From assembly GCA_030180135.1 (NCBI GenBank), contig CM058230.1:63892580-63956579 (forward strand): 64,000 nucleotides of DNA. The letters run 5' to 3'. The position numbers and the translations under genes are program-made. Below, piece after piece: positions 31,012 to 43,389 of this stretch (position 1 is the stretch's first letter; the number at the start of each line of letters is the position of its first letter). The notes under the pieces are model-generated. The model did no database searches. It was given only the letters and a program-made list of their open reading frames with translations, and had not been told where the DNA came from. This stretch comes from Orychophragmus violaceus. Taxonomy: Eukaryota > Streptophyta > Magnoliopsida > Brassicales > Brassicaceae.

Positions 31012-32074
31012 TGATGAGGTTTTCAAACCAGTACCTGAACCGAAGGTCAATCAAACTCACCACTCAAGTCATATGGAGATAAGAGATGCCCAAAAAACTA
31101 AGGAGACCTATGAGCCTTCTATTGACCAAATGAATCTCACTATCAACTGTTCCAACAAAGCTACCACTGGGTTTACATTCATAGCTCAACCAGGATGTTC
31201 CTCGAAGTGGAATAAACTCAATAACAACTAACATGAAGGAGATATTCCATTTCCAATTTGGGTGATTCCAAAATTACCCGATTTTGACCAAGAGTCACTC
31301 ATTGGATCATGGCGACCAACCCAGAGTATTTAAGCTCCAAACCGACTTTCTATGGAATCTTGATTCATCATAGGATCTCTGAGAGTTGGTTTCATGGCAA
31401 TATCAATTTTGGTTTGGAAGATATTCGATTTCTAAACTGAAAGATATTCCACTGGCTTATTTAGAAGCTCACGGATTTGATGCACTTCAGACTTATATTT
31501 GGCGACCAGGAGGGCATTGCAACATCTCTTTGGTCAAAGGTTTATACTATTTTCCCCTTGCAAGATTTTTTCCCATTGGGTTTTCTTTGCAAGGTTTTTG
31601 ACGAGGTAATCTGAGGCCCTATCCATTAGACATAACGCACAGCTAGACCAGCCCAAGATGCCACACGACCATGAGGCCTTATTTTCTTTAGTTTCTTGTT
31701 TTATTTCTTGTAAGGCCTTAAGGCCCATGTCTTTATTTATTTTGGTATTTTCGCAACTTAGGCTGTAAAGCCTTGTACTCTTTATTTTTCAAGTTACGTT
31801 TAATCAAAGAATTTACCCTAAAACTTGTTTGTGCTTGGCGGCCTTGAGTCTATTGCTTGAGTAGTTGCTTGAGTGGTTTCCCCTTGCAATCGAGATTCAT
31901 ATTGTTCATGTTTCTAAGTCTTTGATCCATCACCTCGCATCAGCAGAGTGTGGCTTAATTCCATCTACTCATGCACCGTCTCTATTTTGTCGGCGGCCCG
32001 AAGGAGAGAGACCTCACTCCAGCCTTTGTGTCCCTGTTCCGGTCATTTGTTAGCTTCAATAACTGGAGCTTACA
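31012..32074 (+). repeat. 5' LTR of the gypsy-like element
   Basis: Starts TGATGAGGTTTTCAAACC and ends GGAGCTTACA, five bases before the primer site TGGTATCAGAGC (32080-32091). A TATA-like GAGTATTTAAGCTCC lies near 31325. The stretch 31450-31620 is shared with the minus-strand LTR at 25458-26383. Confidence 0.75.
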
Positions 32075-32091
32075 TTTTCTGGTATCAGAGC

Positions 32092-35000
32092 TTAGGCTCT
32101 TGAAACCAACAGGTCCATTCTTTCCCTTATACTTTTTTTTTGCTTTGCTTGTTCTCTTTGTTCTTAATTCGAAAATCAAAAAATAATTGTGTTTCAGCTT
32201 TGTTTCTGTTTTTTATCTGCTAGTTATTTCATAATCATACATACAAACAAATAGTTAGGATTGGTTTGATAGTCGTGGTTTCATCTAGACTCTTGCTAGG
32301 GTTTTGATCTGATTTGTTAAACTTGCTTAAGTTGTGGTTTATTTGCTTGCTGCTTGATAGAACACTTGGTTCCTGTCATATCTGAATTAGATTGTTAGCT
32401 TGCTTGTTTGAGTTTGCATTAAAAAAAAAAAAAGAGGAATAAGGTTCAGCTTACTTACAATCGATCATTGCATCTTATGGATGCATCGCTTGAGTTCGTT
32501 GTTAGTTTTTGTGATTGAGTTGATTGTTTTGCTAAGTTCTTTTAATTGTTTTTTCATCATTTAGTTTGATTCATAGTCCAGCATTAATTTGCATCATAAA
32601 AACAAATATATATTTATACTAGAACTTGCTAAGTTGAAACCAGCTGCATTGTCTTGCTTGTACTGATTGCTTGTTTGAGTTGTTGCGGTTAGTTTGTTCT
32701 GTGACTTGGTTTCGGTTCTAATTAGACTCTCAGAATTGTCTGCCTTGCATCATACCACTTAAAGGAACAACAAACCTAGGACCAGATTGCATCAGCGGCT
32801 CATTCCAATCACTTGTGTGCGCGACCGCGTTAGGGAATTACTAGCCGAACTGTTCGGTTTTAGTGTCTTGTTCCTTGCTGTACATTTGGTTGCTTGGTCT
32901 GTTCTGCTTAATTAGGTTTCTGGTTCTGCATTACATTTTCATTTACACCCTGACCTGAAAATGAGCATTGAACCTAATTGTGCATTCTCAGACAATTGGA
33001 TATATACCGGCTAAGACTAACTGCATTGGACTGGCCGTTTGTGTGGATTGTTTGAGTACGTTAATTTTCTGGATAGCTTGCATAATTTTCCTGTTTCTTA
33101 ATTGTCATCTTCATCAGTAAAAAAAAACAGTAAAAACCAGCCCATATAGAATTGCATAGTTTCCATATAGTTGCATATTTCCATTTTGCGTTTTTTTGCA
33201 TTTTGTGTTTTTACCTTTTCTCTTATTGTCTGATCTTGACTTTTGTGTCTTTTTCGTGTTTTCTATTTCCTTTGCACTAGATCCTATGTATAGTGTTATT
33301 TTACAGGAACAGGAAACATGGGAGACAACATGAGTGAATTTAACACTTTTGAGATTGATTGGGGTGATGAATCAAGTGTCATGAGAAGAAAATGGTGAGT
33401 TAGCAAGCGAGTCAGGGACCGAAGACGAAACTGATTCTGAAGTAAGTTTTGATGATGAACCAAAACGTGTGACAACAGAACCGGAACCGTCATATCGGTT
33501 CTCTTACACCCTCAAAGGGGAACCCAACGATCACAACCAATTTACATCAGAGTATGATACATAATCAAATGAGGAATACTATCATGACAATCCTAATCAT
33601 GCAAAAGCGCCCTACCATCATGGAAATGTAGGAAGTCGAATGCGAACCAAGTCCACCTGCCCCAATGCATGGAACCACTTTGATGAGCAACATGATTTTA
33701 CTGGCTCGCAATTCAAATTTTAAGGATATAAGGAAGGATCAAAAGCTTATCTACGATGGGATAAAGGCATGACAACTAGTTTCTAGTTTCATAGTATTCC
33801 AAAAGAAAGGAGAGTGTCATACACCGTTAGCCCACTTCTTGGAGAAGCTTACAAGTGGTAGAAACAAGAAGAGGCTAACCGAATCTACCACAAGGAGCCG
33901 ATCCTTTCTTGGTACGAAATTGTGTGGCTCATGAACAATGAGTTTGTGAAGAATGCCCAAGACAAAAGCAGCAACAACACAAGTCTTGAGTCCCAAGCGA
34001 AATCGAAAGGAAGGACTCAAACGACAACACGGAACCTAAAAGCTTTGCAACCCCAATCCAACCACGGCTCTGCAAAAAAAAGAATGTGACCTCAAACAGC
34101 TCGGTAAAGCGACAACAGCCCCAACTTGGAGCTCGGACAAAGAAGACTCAGCAAAGTTTAAGTTTTAACCCATTGCGTGAAACGCAAGGCTCACAAATGC
34201 AAAAATAGTCTTGTAATAATACAACATCTCTTGAGGTAACTTGTTATAGATCTCATAAGAGAAGTCACTTTTCTGTAACTTGTCCTGATAGACCAGCGAT
34301 GAAATCAACATCACTTGAACAGAAAACGACTTCAAACAATTTAGAAAAATGTCTAGTTCAGTCTGGTTTTGAAATTTCCGATTCAAGATTAAACCACTTG
34401 TCTTTGCCAAAAGTAAATGATGCAGGTCTAGATTGTGACATGGAGCAACAATATGCAGAGATCAAAACGTGCCAGCCTGTCCCTGAGAAAGATGAAGTTG
34501 CCACTAGCTTCACCTTGATCAAAGAAGAGCCACCAGATCACATGATGAAATCATATACCATGGCATCTACAAAAACAGAACTCACCTAGAGTTATGACCA
34601 GGTAAGTACGTTTCTCCATCTTGGTTATAATATTTCTAAACACATGATGTTGAATCTGTTAAGGTCAGAACCTGAAGAAATATTCTTAGCGGTAAAACCT
34701 ATAGATCACAATTCTTACATAAAATCGCACATCATTGAGAAAATAGTTGAAGTAATTTAAACTAAGTCATGTTCCTTTGTTTCTGAAAATCCGATGAATT
34801 TTATAACGCACTTGTCTCTTTTCAGAAGGGTAGAGAATACTGCAGGAACATAGAATAAGCAACAAGAGCATGAACAGATAATGACCAATAGCGACAACAA
34901 GTGTGAAAAGGGAGTTTTCACCGAGAAGACTACATTACTTCTCAAGGAAGTCATTCCCTATTTTTTTGATTAGAGAGAAACCACCAGACCCAACTCAATG

Positions 35001-35549
35001 TATTATACATGTAAGTCTCTCTTTGACTCAATCAATTTCTCATGAAGCCATAACTGTATTAAAGAGTTTACTGAACTCACAAGAGCATGAGGAAGCTGTT
35101 TGTCTAAACCCGCAACTAGAAGAAATCTTTGCTAAATCTAGTGCTAAAAAATTAGATTCAACAAGTTCATCTTATCATAAAGAATCCATAATGCACTTGT
35201 TTCTTTCCCAAAGTGTCAATCTTATTTTAGGAAATCAAGTAACAAGGAACAAGGAAGTTCCATTAGAAGAGAACTTGCTATTAGGCCAAGTCCAGGACCA
35301 AAGAAGAAAGGCGCCATTGATGATCAATACCAAGTGCACCAAAGGAGAAAATCTTAAACTAGAGCAGAGTATAGGAGTGACTCTATTTTACCTACTCAAA
35401 GGATAACCACCTCATGCAACACACCATACCAAACCATCAAGCTACCAAAGTAAGGCCATAAGCTCACAAAAGAGAACGAAAGCTAACGTGCTTTCTCTTG
35501 GTGCAGGATATATATTTTCGAGGTCGAAAACTTTTCAAGAGGGAGAGTA
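32092..35549 (+). pseudogene. gypsy gag relic and non-coding leader
   Basis: 32092-33310 is a T-rich leader without coding features. From ATG 33319 a decayed Gag reads acidic DDE-type sequence, then about 33780-33955 a Gag core (ERRVSYTVSPLLGEAYKW, stop, QEEANRIYHKEPILSWYEI, LMNNEFVK). 34000-35400 holds broken frames of Ser/Glu-rich sequence without a recognised domain. Just before the LTR, GAGGGAGAG (35540-35548) is the polypurine tract. Pol is absent. Confidence 0.6.
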
Positions 35550-36041
35550 TGATGAAGTCATCAAACCAGTAGCTGAACCATAGGTCAATCAAACTCACCA
35601 CTCAAGTCATATGGAGCTGAGAGATGCCAAAAAGTCTAAGGAGACCTATGAGGCTTGTATTGATCGAACGAATCTCACTATCAACTATTCCAGCCCACCG
35701 ACCACTTGGACTACATTCTTAGCTCAAACAGGAAGCTCCTAGAAGGTGAATCAACTCAATAACAACTCACATGAAGGAAATATTCCGTTTTCAAGTCGGG
35801 TGATCCCAAACTTACCTGATTTTGACCAACAGTCACTCATTGGATCATGGCGACCAAACCAGGAAGATTTAAGCTCCTAACCGACTTTTATGTAATATTG
35901 ATTCATCAAAGAATATATGAGAGTTGGTTGCGTGGCAATACCAATTTTGGTTTGGAAGATATTCAATTTCTAAACCGAAAGATCATCCACTAGCCTTATT
36001 AGCAAGATAACGGATTTGATGGACTTCAGACTTATAATGGG
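35550..36041 (+). repeat. 3' LTR, truncated
   Basis: TGATGAAGTCATCAAACCAG onward aligns with 31012-31498 (CATATGGAG, CTCATTGGATCATGG, GGATTTGATG) and stops at GACTTATAATGG. The remaining half of the LTR has been replaced by other sequence. Confidence 0.75.
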
Positions 36042-36225
36042 GTTGAATATATAAGCCTGCCCTCTTTTTATGTGAAATAGAAATTAGTAATCCGTCTGTA
36101 TAATTAACAACGTTAAAACTACTAATAGCAATCGGTGTAACGTGAGATAGAATTCCATTTGAAGGATCATATCTATTCAATCGGGAGTGACTTTCACTTA
36201 GATAAAAAATGATTAAAATGGGCAA
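36042..36225 (-). pseudogene. possible F-box-associated domain fragment
   Basis: Minus-strand reading gives RLNRYDPSNGILSHVTPIA and SSFNVVNYTDGLLISI, which resembles the end of Arabidopsis F-box-associated domains. It is short, has no start context and lies at the truncated LTR edge. Chance resemblance is possible. Confidence 0.35.
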
Positions 36226-36394
36226 TGTTTACAGGACAAAACATAAACAGCATGAGAGAAGTCTTTACGGAAAAAAGTCTTTCATATGAAATAAGTTATC
36301 CATGTTGAATCTACCAAACATCATCTTAACGCATATCATACTCTATGAGGCTCTTAAGTGTGGATTTGATGCATTCATTTGCACTAAAGCAACA

Positions 36395-36465
36395 CTAGAT
36401 TTTGACCCGCGCTATGGAAGCGCGGGTTTATCTTTTTTAGTATATTTATAAAAATTTACATATAT

Positions 36466-36501
<36 letters not shown>

Positions 36502-37864
36502 GGTTTATAACAAACAAAAAAATTATTGTTATTAACTGGATCATATATCCAGTTACAACTTCAATTTTGTATTTTGTTTTAAATAGTATAGATAATTGAA
36601 TCATATAATTGAAGTTGTGTTTGTAATTTTTTTAATTAATTTTAATATGTTATACATAATTTTAACCAATCTATTTATTTATTTATAAACAATTCAAATC
36701 TTATTATTATGTGTGGAGGGCCGAAATCATAATAATTAGGTTATTTGAAGCAGTTTTAATTGATAATTTAATTGTTATGGACCAAACTTGTTGGAATTGT
36801 TTTTCAAATCTTAGTAGTTTTAGTTCATTTTATTATTTATTTAATACTCTAATAAATTTATTCATTTTTATTTAATAAATATATTTTACATAGCACAAAT
36901 TTTAAAAATAATTCTAATTGTATTCTCCAAATATATTTTCAGAAAATGCAGAACATGATTTTAAATATAAATTTATTTATTAGTTATTCTATTTCAAAAT
37001 TTATTTATATGTATTTTCCCCCAACATTGTTAACACAGACCCATAATATATTGTAAATATATCAAAATGTAATATAAGCCCATATATTATTTTATTCAGG
37101 CCCAAAACGTTTATATCATACCCATTAATATTAACTAATATTTCGAAAAAAAAAAATCAAGATCGTATCTTCTTTAGTGCATCCATATCTTTTTTCCTTT
37201 CATGCCGACAAACCCCAAAAAAAAAAAAAATTGTCGCAAACCCTCCTCTCTTCCTTTTCCAATTTCGTCTTCTAACAATAATCTGTCTGAATCTTTCTGA
37301 TTTCCGACAATTTTTTCTTCTTTATGTGTCATATGCAGGAGAACAAAAGCAAAATTTCATTTGAGAAACTACACAGTTTTACATACCAACAAAATGTCAT
37401 TCTGGGTCTAGTTGGGAAACAGAGTGAATCAACACCTCAAAGCAATTTCATACGCAGCATATTATGGAAAAAAATCACAGATGAATACAGAGAATACCAT
37501 AGCCTTCATGTGCATTGATACTATAAATCTAATTGTCAAAACCTTCATACGCAGCAAAATGTCATTTTGAAAATATGTGTCATATGAATGAACAAAAACC
37601 TAATTGTCAAAACATAACCTATAAATCGGTTTTACATAATTCAATCAGCAACAAAAGTTTCTATCGACATATGCTATTAGGTGGGGCCGTGTTTTTATAT
37701 TTATATATACTATACAAATCTGTAATGTGTGACTAATTTATTTAATACCAAAATACCCTTAATGAATCTCCAAAATAACAAACAAAATCAGTGGCACAAA
37801 AAGTAATATCCCACGTAAACCCAAGGGTATTTTCAAAAAAGGTCACCTGTTTTAATAGTATAGA
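36395..37864 (-). mobile_element. non-autonomous Helitron
   Basis: On the minus strand the 5' end is TCTATACTATTAAAACAGG (37864) and the 3' end is the hairpin CCCGCGCT-TCCAT-AGCGCGGG followed by TCAAAATCTAG (36395). The base before is A and the base after is T, the Helitron A/T insertion rule. It contains AT-rich sequence, a (TA)n run (about 36470-36500) and no Rep/helicase. 37183-37740 holds short unrecognised frames. Limits are precise. Confidence 0.9.
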
Positions 37865-38316
37865 TGCACAATATTACGAGCCTTGGCTGAAAGTTCAGAG
37901 TTTTATAAAATAATAGATTTCTTCTACAAGCATATTCCTTTGTCCCCCACATAACCAACACAAGCTTTCGTGGTCGCTTGCATTGCATAACATAAGGAAA
38001 TCCTTCAATACTTCTCCACAAATGAATGTATAATTACATCTTGAATGATAAACGTGTAGAAGAAGTAGCAATCATCAAGAGAGCAGCCGAGTGCGATTGG
38101 GACACCGGGAAATAAATTTACTCTATGCTTGTGCGAGTCTTCAATCGAAAAGAGAAAGTGTATACATGTTGGATTTTACTATTGTGTGATATAGCAAGGA
38201 GGGTCTGTTTGGAAATAATCAACGAGATATACGTCTTTAGCCGGGGAATCCATGTACCCTCATACATGAGTAAAAACCTAAACTTTAATTAGAAATGGCA
38301 ACATCATGACAATCGG

Positions 38317-38676
38317 CAGGGGCGGCATAGTGGGAGGGACAAACAGTGCGGTGCTCCAGGGCCCATGAAAAATTGGGGCCCATAATGAGTAAACTTTTTT
38401 TTTTGGTTGCATTTATTTATAAATTCAGAGAGCTTTTTTTTTTTTTTTTTTTTTTGGTCAACTGATAAATTCAGAGAGCTTATAATGTGAAGAATGAGCG
38501 TTGGGTACTGCAGTTATTTACATAATTTTTTTTTTTTTTTTACTTTTAGCCCATAGTAAATTTTTTATTTAGGCTTAATACAAAGTTACGGGCTTATAGT
38601 GGAAAAATAAATAATTACTTAGAAATCTATTTTAAAATTTTGCCCTAGGGTCCACCAAATTCTTGAGCCGGCACTG
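38317..38676. mobile_element. hAT-type MITE
   Basis: Ends CAGGGGCGGC and GCCGGCACTG (8 of 10 inverted) with eight-base flanks ACAATCGG (38309-38316) and ATAATCGG (38677-38684), differing at one base. Contains poly-T tracts and no coding. Confidence 0.8.
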
Positions 38677-38699
38677 ATAATCGGAGTGAGGTCCTTCTT

Positions 38700-39038
38700 C
38701 ATTAAATTGTCGCTGCCAAGAGGTATGTTTCAATCAAAAACTTGAATCGACCTCGCATTGATGTCAACACAAACTTCAACCCAGTGTAACCTGTCAACAA
38801 AAATAGGGAAATAGAATCTCTCGGGTGTGGGAGGGACGGTAAAAATAGGTATGATCATCTCCAACACCGGATCTTAAAAGATGAATCTTGTCATGTCCTT
38901 CACTGCAACTTTAGAGAACTTCGTTTAGTGTTTCATAAAAAGTATCATATTAAAGGACCAACGTCTACAAGTTCATATAGAGGATCACTTGATCCATAAT
39001 AAACAAAAGATAAAGTTTTCATTAACCAACGCTGCATC

Positions 39039-39044
<6 letters not shown>
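38700..39044. other. flank without recognised features
   Basis: No open frame or repeat supported. The interval 37865-38316 is similar: one short plus-strand coding-like stretch near 38045-38120 (EEVAIIKRAAECDWDTGK) is not recognised. Confidence 0.3.

Positions 39045-39095
<51 letters not shown>
39045..39095. repeat. (GA)n microsatellite
   Basis: About 25 uninterrupted GA units. Confidence 0.95.
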
Positions 39096-39097
<2 letters not shown>

Positions 39098-39808
39098 TGT
39101 TACATGTCTATGTAATACAAACTGAGTCTAAATAGTAAACAAACTACTGGCACTTAAGGAGTGTTTCTCTTCGAGACCCCATCAAATCAAGACTAATCAT
39201 GATTAAATATCATGCAAATGAAGGGTTACCATACTTGGTTAACTTACTATGTTTTTCATTAAAGGTTGCCATAAATCGATATAAAGGAAATACCATTGTC
39301 TCTAAGTACTTTAGCAGGTTCTTTTTCATTTTTTGGTATTTGAGGTTTATATATGTTGTTATCCGCGTAAACTATGTAATTTTCCTTACTCAAAATTGTA
39401 AAAATAACTAATTTCATTAAATACTTGAAAATGATAATGTATAGATTACTAGAAAACGAAATATACCATAATCTACTACATATAACAAACCATATATTAA
39501 TTAAGGATATCTTCATGAAGACCACCAGGCCAAATTTTGAAATTATTTCTCATGATTGTGAAGTAGAACAGTGACCGATGGTCCAAAAGCATATGTCTCA
39601 CATGTTTGTCCCTTTGAAACCATAATCCCACCAAGCCATCCATGTTTTTATCGGGGCACACATACATCTATAAAGACCGTTAATATCTACACTTGCTCGC
39701 TCCTCAAAGAACAGAGCACACGATATGTCTGGCCATCCACACATATCTCTCCTAATTATCTTAACATGTACTCGAGTGGCAAATTTGTGTTCGATGAAAT
39801 ACCCCGGT

Positions 39809-40231
39809 TCAAAACTTCTTCATATCCATAAAAAAAAACCCGCAAGAACATGGAGTCGCATATACCCCCGTATCCCATCGACTATATGTTGATCTCTTGA
39901 TCATAGCCTCTCTTTTAACCACCATGTCGATGTAGGACCATCTGTCCCAACAGTCGAAATATACAAAAAGACACATACCTCGAAGGAGAAGAGCGTAAGG
40001 GTTTCCGGATTTCAGACATCTGTTGACGAAATATTGTATAACCGGATGTGGGCACCAGATATTTAAGTTAATGTTCCTGAAGTAGAAATCAATCGACTTA
40101 TAGAAATCTGAGCTTTCTCCAACGTCTTGCAACGCCTTGCATGTTGCCTTCATCCGAACAAAATACCGTAAACCTTGATCATCGTCAAGGACGCCAAGAA
40201 GGATTATGACATCACTGGAAAGATAATCCAT
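39809..40231 (-). CDS. F-box-like protein, short, possibly decayed
   Basis: I prefer the ATG at 40229-40231 (MDYLSSDVIILLGVLDDDQG) over the ATG 90 bases upstream, because the F-box-type motif starts there. The motif continues FVRMKATCKALQDVG. A middle part YFVNRCLKSGNPYALLLRGM and a C-terminal CSCGFFFMDM follow. About 140 residues. Layout is similar to the F-box copies in CACTA A and C (LPNDVI, then NTSAILLKGI, then CSC) but diverged. Further related frames continue left in other phases (39800-39540), so the gene may be truncated by a frameshift. Function unknown. Confidence 0.4.
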   Translation of the reverse strand: MDYLSSDVIILLGVLDDDQGLRYFVRMKATCKALQDVGESSDFYKSIDFYFRNINLNIWCPHPVIQYFVNRCLKSGNPYALLLRGMCLFVYFDCWDRWSYIDMVVKREAMIKRSTYSRWDTGVYATPCSCGFFFMDMKKF

Positions 40232-40559
40232 TATGATTTTGGTAAAGAAAAGATGGAAACAGGCAAGAATTTTTTTAACAAATAATATTGTAGAATATTT
40301 GAAAGATCGATATCTTTTCATGCAACCACGTGAGTTTATTTACGGGAGATATGTGTAAAAGAGATGAAAAAAGATTATTACCCCTTTACCTCTTTTTCAT
40401 ATTTTACCATAATTTGACAAGATTACCCTTATTATTATTTTTTTAATTTTTGAAATTTAAATTATTTTTAATCCAAAAATATTGAAAAATTTAAAATAAA
40501 ATACACCAATCAGGATTTTTAAAACTTTTTTTCCTGTTATTTTCAAAATTTTAAAACTA

Positions 40560-40920
40560 TTTTTTCACTTGTTTTGAGATTAGTAGAACTTGAATTCTAC
40601 CATGAACAGAGTAGTAGAATACCTATTCTACCGTTTGCACTTATATCCAAACAATTTAGAATACATAATCTACCACTTTCACTATGATCTACTATTTGTA
40701 GATTGTAAATTCTATAGTTTTAGCTGCATTCTAAAACCATGTAATATGATTTTTACACTTTTCACTTTATTCTAAAAATTGAAAGATATTGTGGAAGACG
40801 TATTCTGAAGTTTTAACTTTAGTCTACAATTTCGTAGAATTATATTCTACGAATTAATCATTACTCAAACCTCCGTGGAACATACAATCCACAATTATTT
40901 CTCTCTTCTACTTTTTGTGG
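40560..40920. repeat. AT-rich repeat of GTAGAAT/ATTCTAC words
   Basis: Around twelve direct and inverted short copies of GTAGAAT-type words (e.g. AGTAGAATACCTATTCTACC). No coding. 40330-40560 is plain AT-rich sequence and 40921-41517 has nothing recognised. Confidence 0.5.
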
Positions 40921-41525
40921 AATGTACATTCCAAAAATCTGTTTAAAAAAAAAAGAGAAAATCTAGAAACAAAATCTATGATCATGTTTATCATTTTTTG
41001 TTGAATATTCTGAAATTTTACTAAATTTGTTTCAAAAAAAATCGTCTCATACCTGTATTTGACGACAATCAATAGTGTCTTCTTAATTTTTTTTGTTTCT
41101 CTTGTTTTAATCGATAAACATGATTCATATCTAAGCAACTTGTGGTGTTTGGAAATCGTGTGCTAGCAAGCGTTGGAATTTCGATGTGGTGTTATTCATC
41201 GGTTTGATTGCTTGGGATTCAAGTAAAGACGTATGTATTGGGTTTCAAGTGATTGTAGCCTTGTATTATATTAGCAATTTTTTGGTCAATCAGATGTAAT
41301 CTCTCGCTGCTCTATCGGAGATAGCTTCTGCATCCACCACATAAACAACAAGAATCCGCTCTATACCTGAGTTCGTCTCCTTATAACAGTCCTATGGAAT
41401 TTGTTTGTTGTCTTGGAGTTGTTGTAATATATGTTTATAGTTGTGTAATAAACTCCCCCAAAGCAGCAATGCTTTCAACGGCAACCTTCTGAGAAGTTTT
41501 CTTTAAACATCCCAAAGGTTATGAT

Positions 41526-42530
41526 TTCTGTTCGAAAACGCGGCCGCGTCGCCGCAAACGTGGCCGCTAAAATGCTGCGCGGGACCCAACCGCCGCGACT
41601 TTAGCCGAATCGGCGTAATTAATCGGTGATCAATTAAGCGTCCGCTTTATTAATTAATCGCCCGATTGATATTTTCCATAGTAGACAGAGTGCTTTATTT
41701 ATAGAAGCAGTTGACCTTCATAATTTGATAATGTTCCGATGTGGGACATTTACATATGAGTTTTCAAAGGCACGACTTCTCATATGCACGTCACTCCTTT
41801 TCCTTTTTTTTTTGAATATACCCTTTTTAATTTATTAGTACTTATGGTTTATAATCAGTGTTCTAAAATACGCTATATGCTAGTCAGACGGTCGGCCACC
41901 GTATACCGTATAGATGTATATACGGATGTTTATGCGGAGTATATACGGTGAATATTTTCTTTAAATATATATATATATAATATATGTCATATATAATTTT
42001 ATATTAATTTATTAAATAAAATATGAATTTATAACTAATATAGTTTATGATTTTATAAATTAAAATTATTAAAATATGAATAGTAAACATAAAGTAAACA
42101 TAAAGTAAACTATAGATAAAGGAAGGTATTTAAACTATAAAAAGATTTTATATTTTTAAACTAAAATTGTGGAAATTTCATAATTCTCTGATTAATACTA
42201 CTAAATTAAAAAGTTAATTCAAATAGTATGATAATAAATGAAATTGTAATTTAAAAAAATAATATATATATATATATATATATACTGTATAAGTGCGTTG
42301 ATAAAAACGTATAAGTACCGTATATACGGCCGAATAACGCCGTATAATTAATTGTATCATTTAAAACGTATTATCTCACCGTATAGCTAAAAACAGTACA
42401 ATCCTTCAATGTATAGCGTATAAACGCTGTATATACAGCCGTATACGCCGTATTTTAAAACACTTTATAATACTGATAAGTATTCAAAAGTTTTTTATTT
42501 ATTTAAAAGACACTATAAAATTGATTAATT

Positions 42531-42565
<35 letters not shown>

Positions 42566-42865
42566 TTAAAATCTAATCATAAATTACATATCATACATTT
42601 ATTAATTTTGTGATTTGTTCTAATTTTATTGTATCTTGTGAATTGTAATATACAACAATCATCTTTTATATCTATTTTTTGTTATACAAATTATTATCTT
42701 AAAAACTAATAAAAATGTGTTATTATATATAAAATTTATAGTATTGTATATAAAAATGTCAAAAAATTCCGCCCCGCGTACTCTCCGATTTTATCCCGAT
42801 TTTTCGATAAATCGTTAGGCCCTTATCGGCCACGCGTATAACGCCTAGCGCGTTTCCGAACAATG
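41526..42865. mobile_element. hAT-type non-autonomous element
   Basis: Outer ends TTCTGTTCGAAAACGCGG and CGCGTTTCCGAACAATG are imperfect inverted repeats, flanked on both sides by GTTATGAT (41518-41525, 42866-42873). Ends are GC-rich with CGGCCGCG-like sequence. The interior is AT-rich and contains another element plus (TA)n runs at 42259-42283 and 42534-42562. Confidence 0.75.
41856..42463. mobile_element. hAT-type MITE nested in the previous element
   Basis: Starts CAGTGTTCTAAAATACG and ends CGTATTTTAAAACAC (terminal two bases lost), flanked by the perfect eight-base duplication TTTATAAT at 41848-41855 and 42464-42471. Subterminal regions are full of TATACGG/CCGTATA words. Confidence 0.8.
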
Positions 42866-42880
42866 GTTATGATGATGGAT

Positions 42881-43389
42881 TTGCCCCTTCATTGATGTAG
42901 TTGCTAATTTTGAACGGTTAGTTTTTTTTTTGGTTCCGTGTAGCAGGGCTCAGGGAAGTAGTGCGGCTAGTGGTTCCATAGTAGTTGAGCTTAGGTTCTT
43001 CATTGCGTGAATGACAAAAAAAGTGTACACCTTAGATGAATCCATATTTTGATATGGTTTGGTTTTTGAATCGATTATTTCAGCTTGGTTCAGACCGGTT
43101 CAACAACAATCCTCATGTCTAACTAAAAAACCATAAAATGTTCCAACCAGCCTATCGTAAATGGATGTATCCTACACTCTATAAGCTTAGAAAAGTTAAT
43201 GGTGGTGCAGTGTGCAATACACAACCTAAGATGACCACAACAAACAAAAGAGAAACAAGAGAGATTGAAAGGGAAAGGAAGTGTGAAACTCACTACGTCC
43301 GTTGCAATTTTCAATTGATATTTACAAAAACAGTTTAAAATGCAAGTACCTACTACCTAGCTACTAGCTAATTGAAAAAAAAAAACTCA
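42881..43389. other. intergenic, nothing recognised
   Basis: Short frames at 43123-43338 on both strands overlap each other and have no family resemblance. Confidence 0.35.

Larger units (their letters stand above)
31012..36041 (+). mobile_element. gypsy-like LTR retrotransposon, decayed
   Basis: 5' LTR 31012-32074, primer site 32080-32091, internal region with a gag relic, polypurine tract, and a truncated 3' LTR 35550-36041. There is no recognisable reverse transcriptase or integrase, so the element is non-autonomous or deleted. It inserted into or next to the MULE transposase relic. Confidence 0.75.

Noticed and set aside
36468..36500. (TA)n run as a possible origin or regulatory site
   Set aside because: Ordinary microsatellite, with similar ones at 42259 and 42534.
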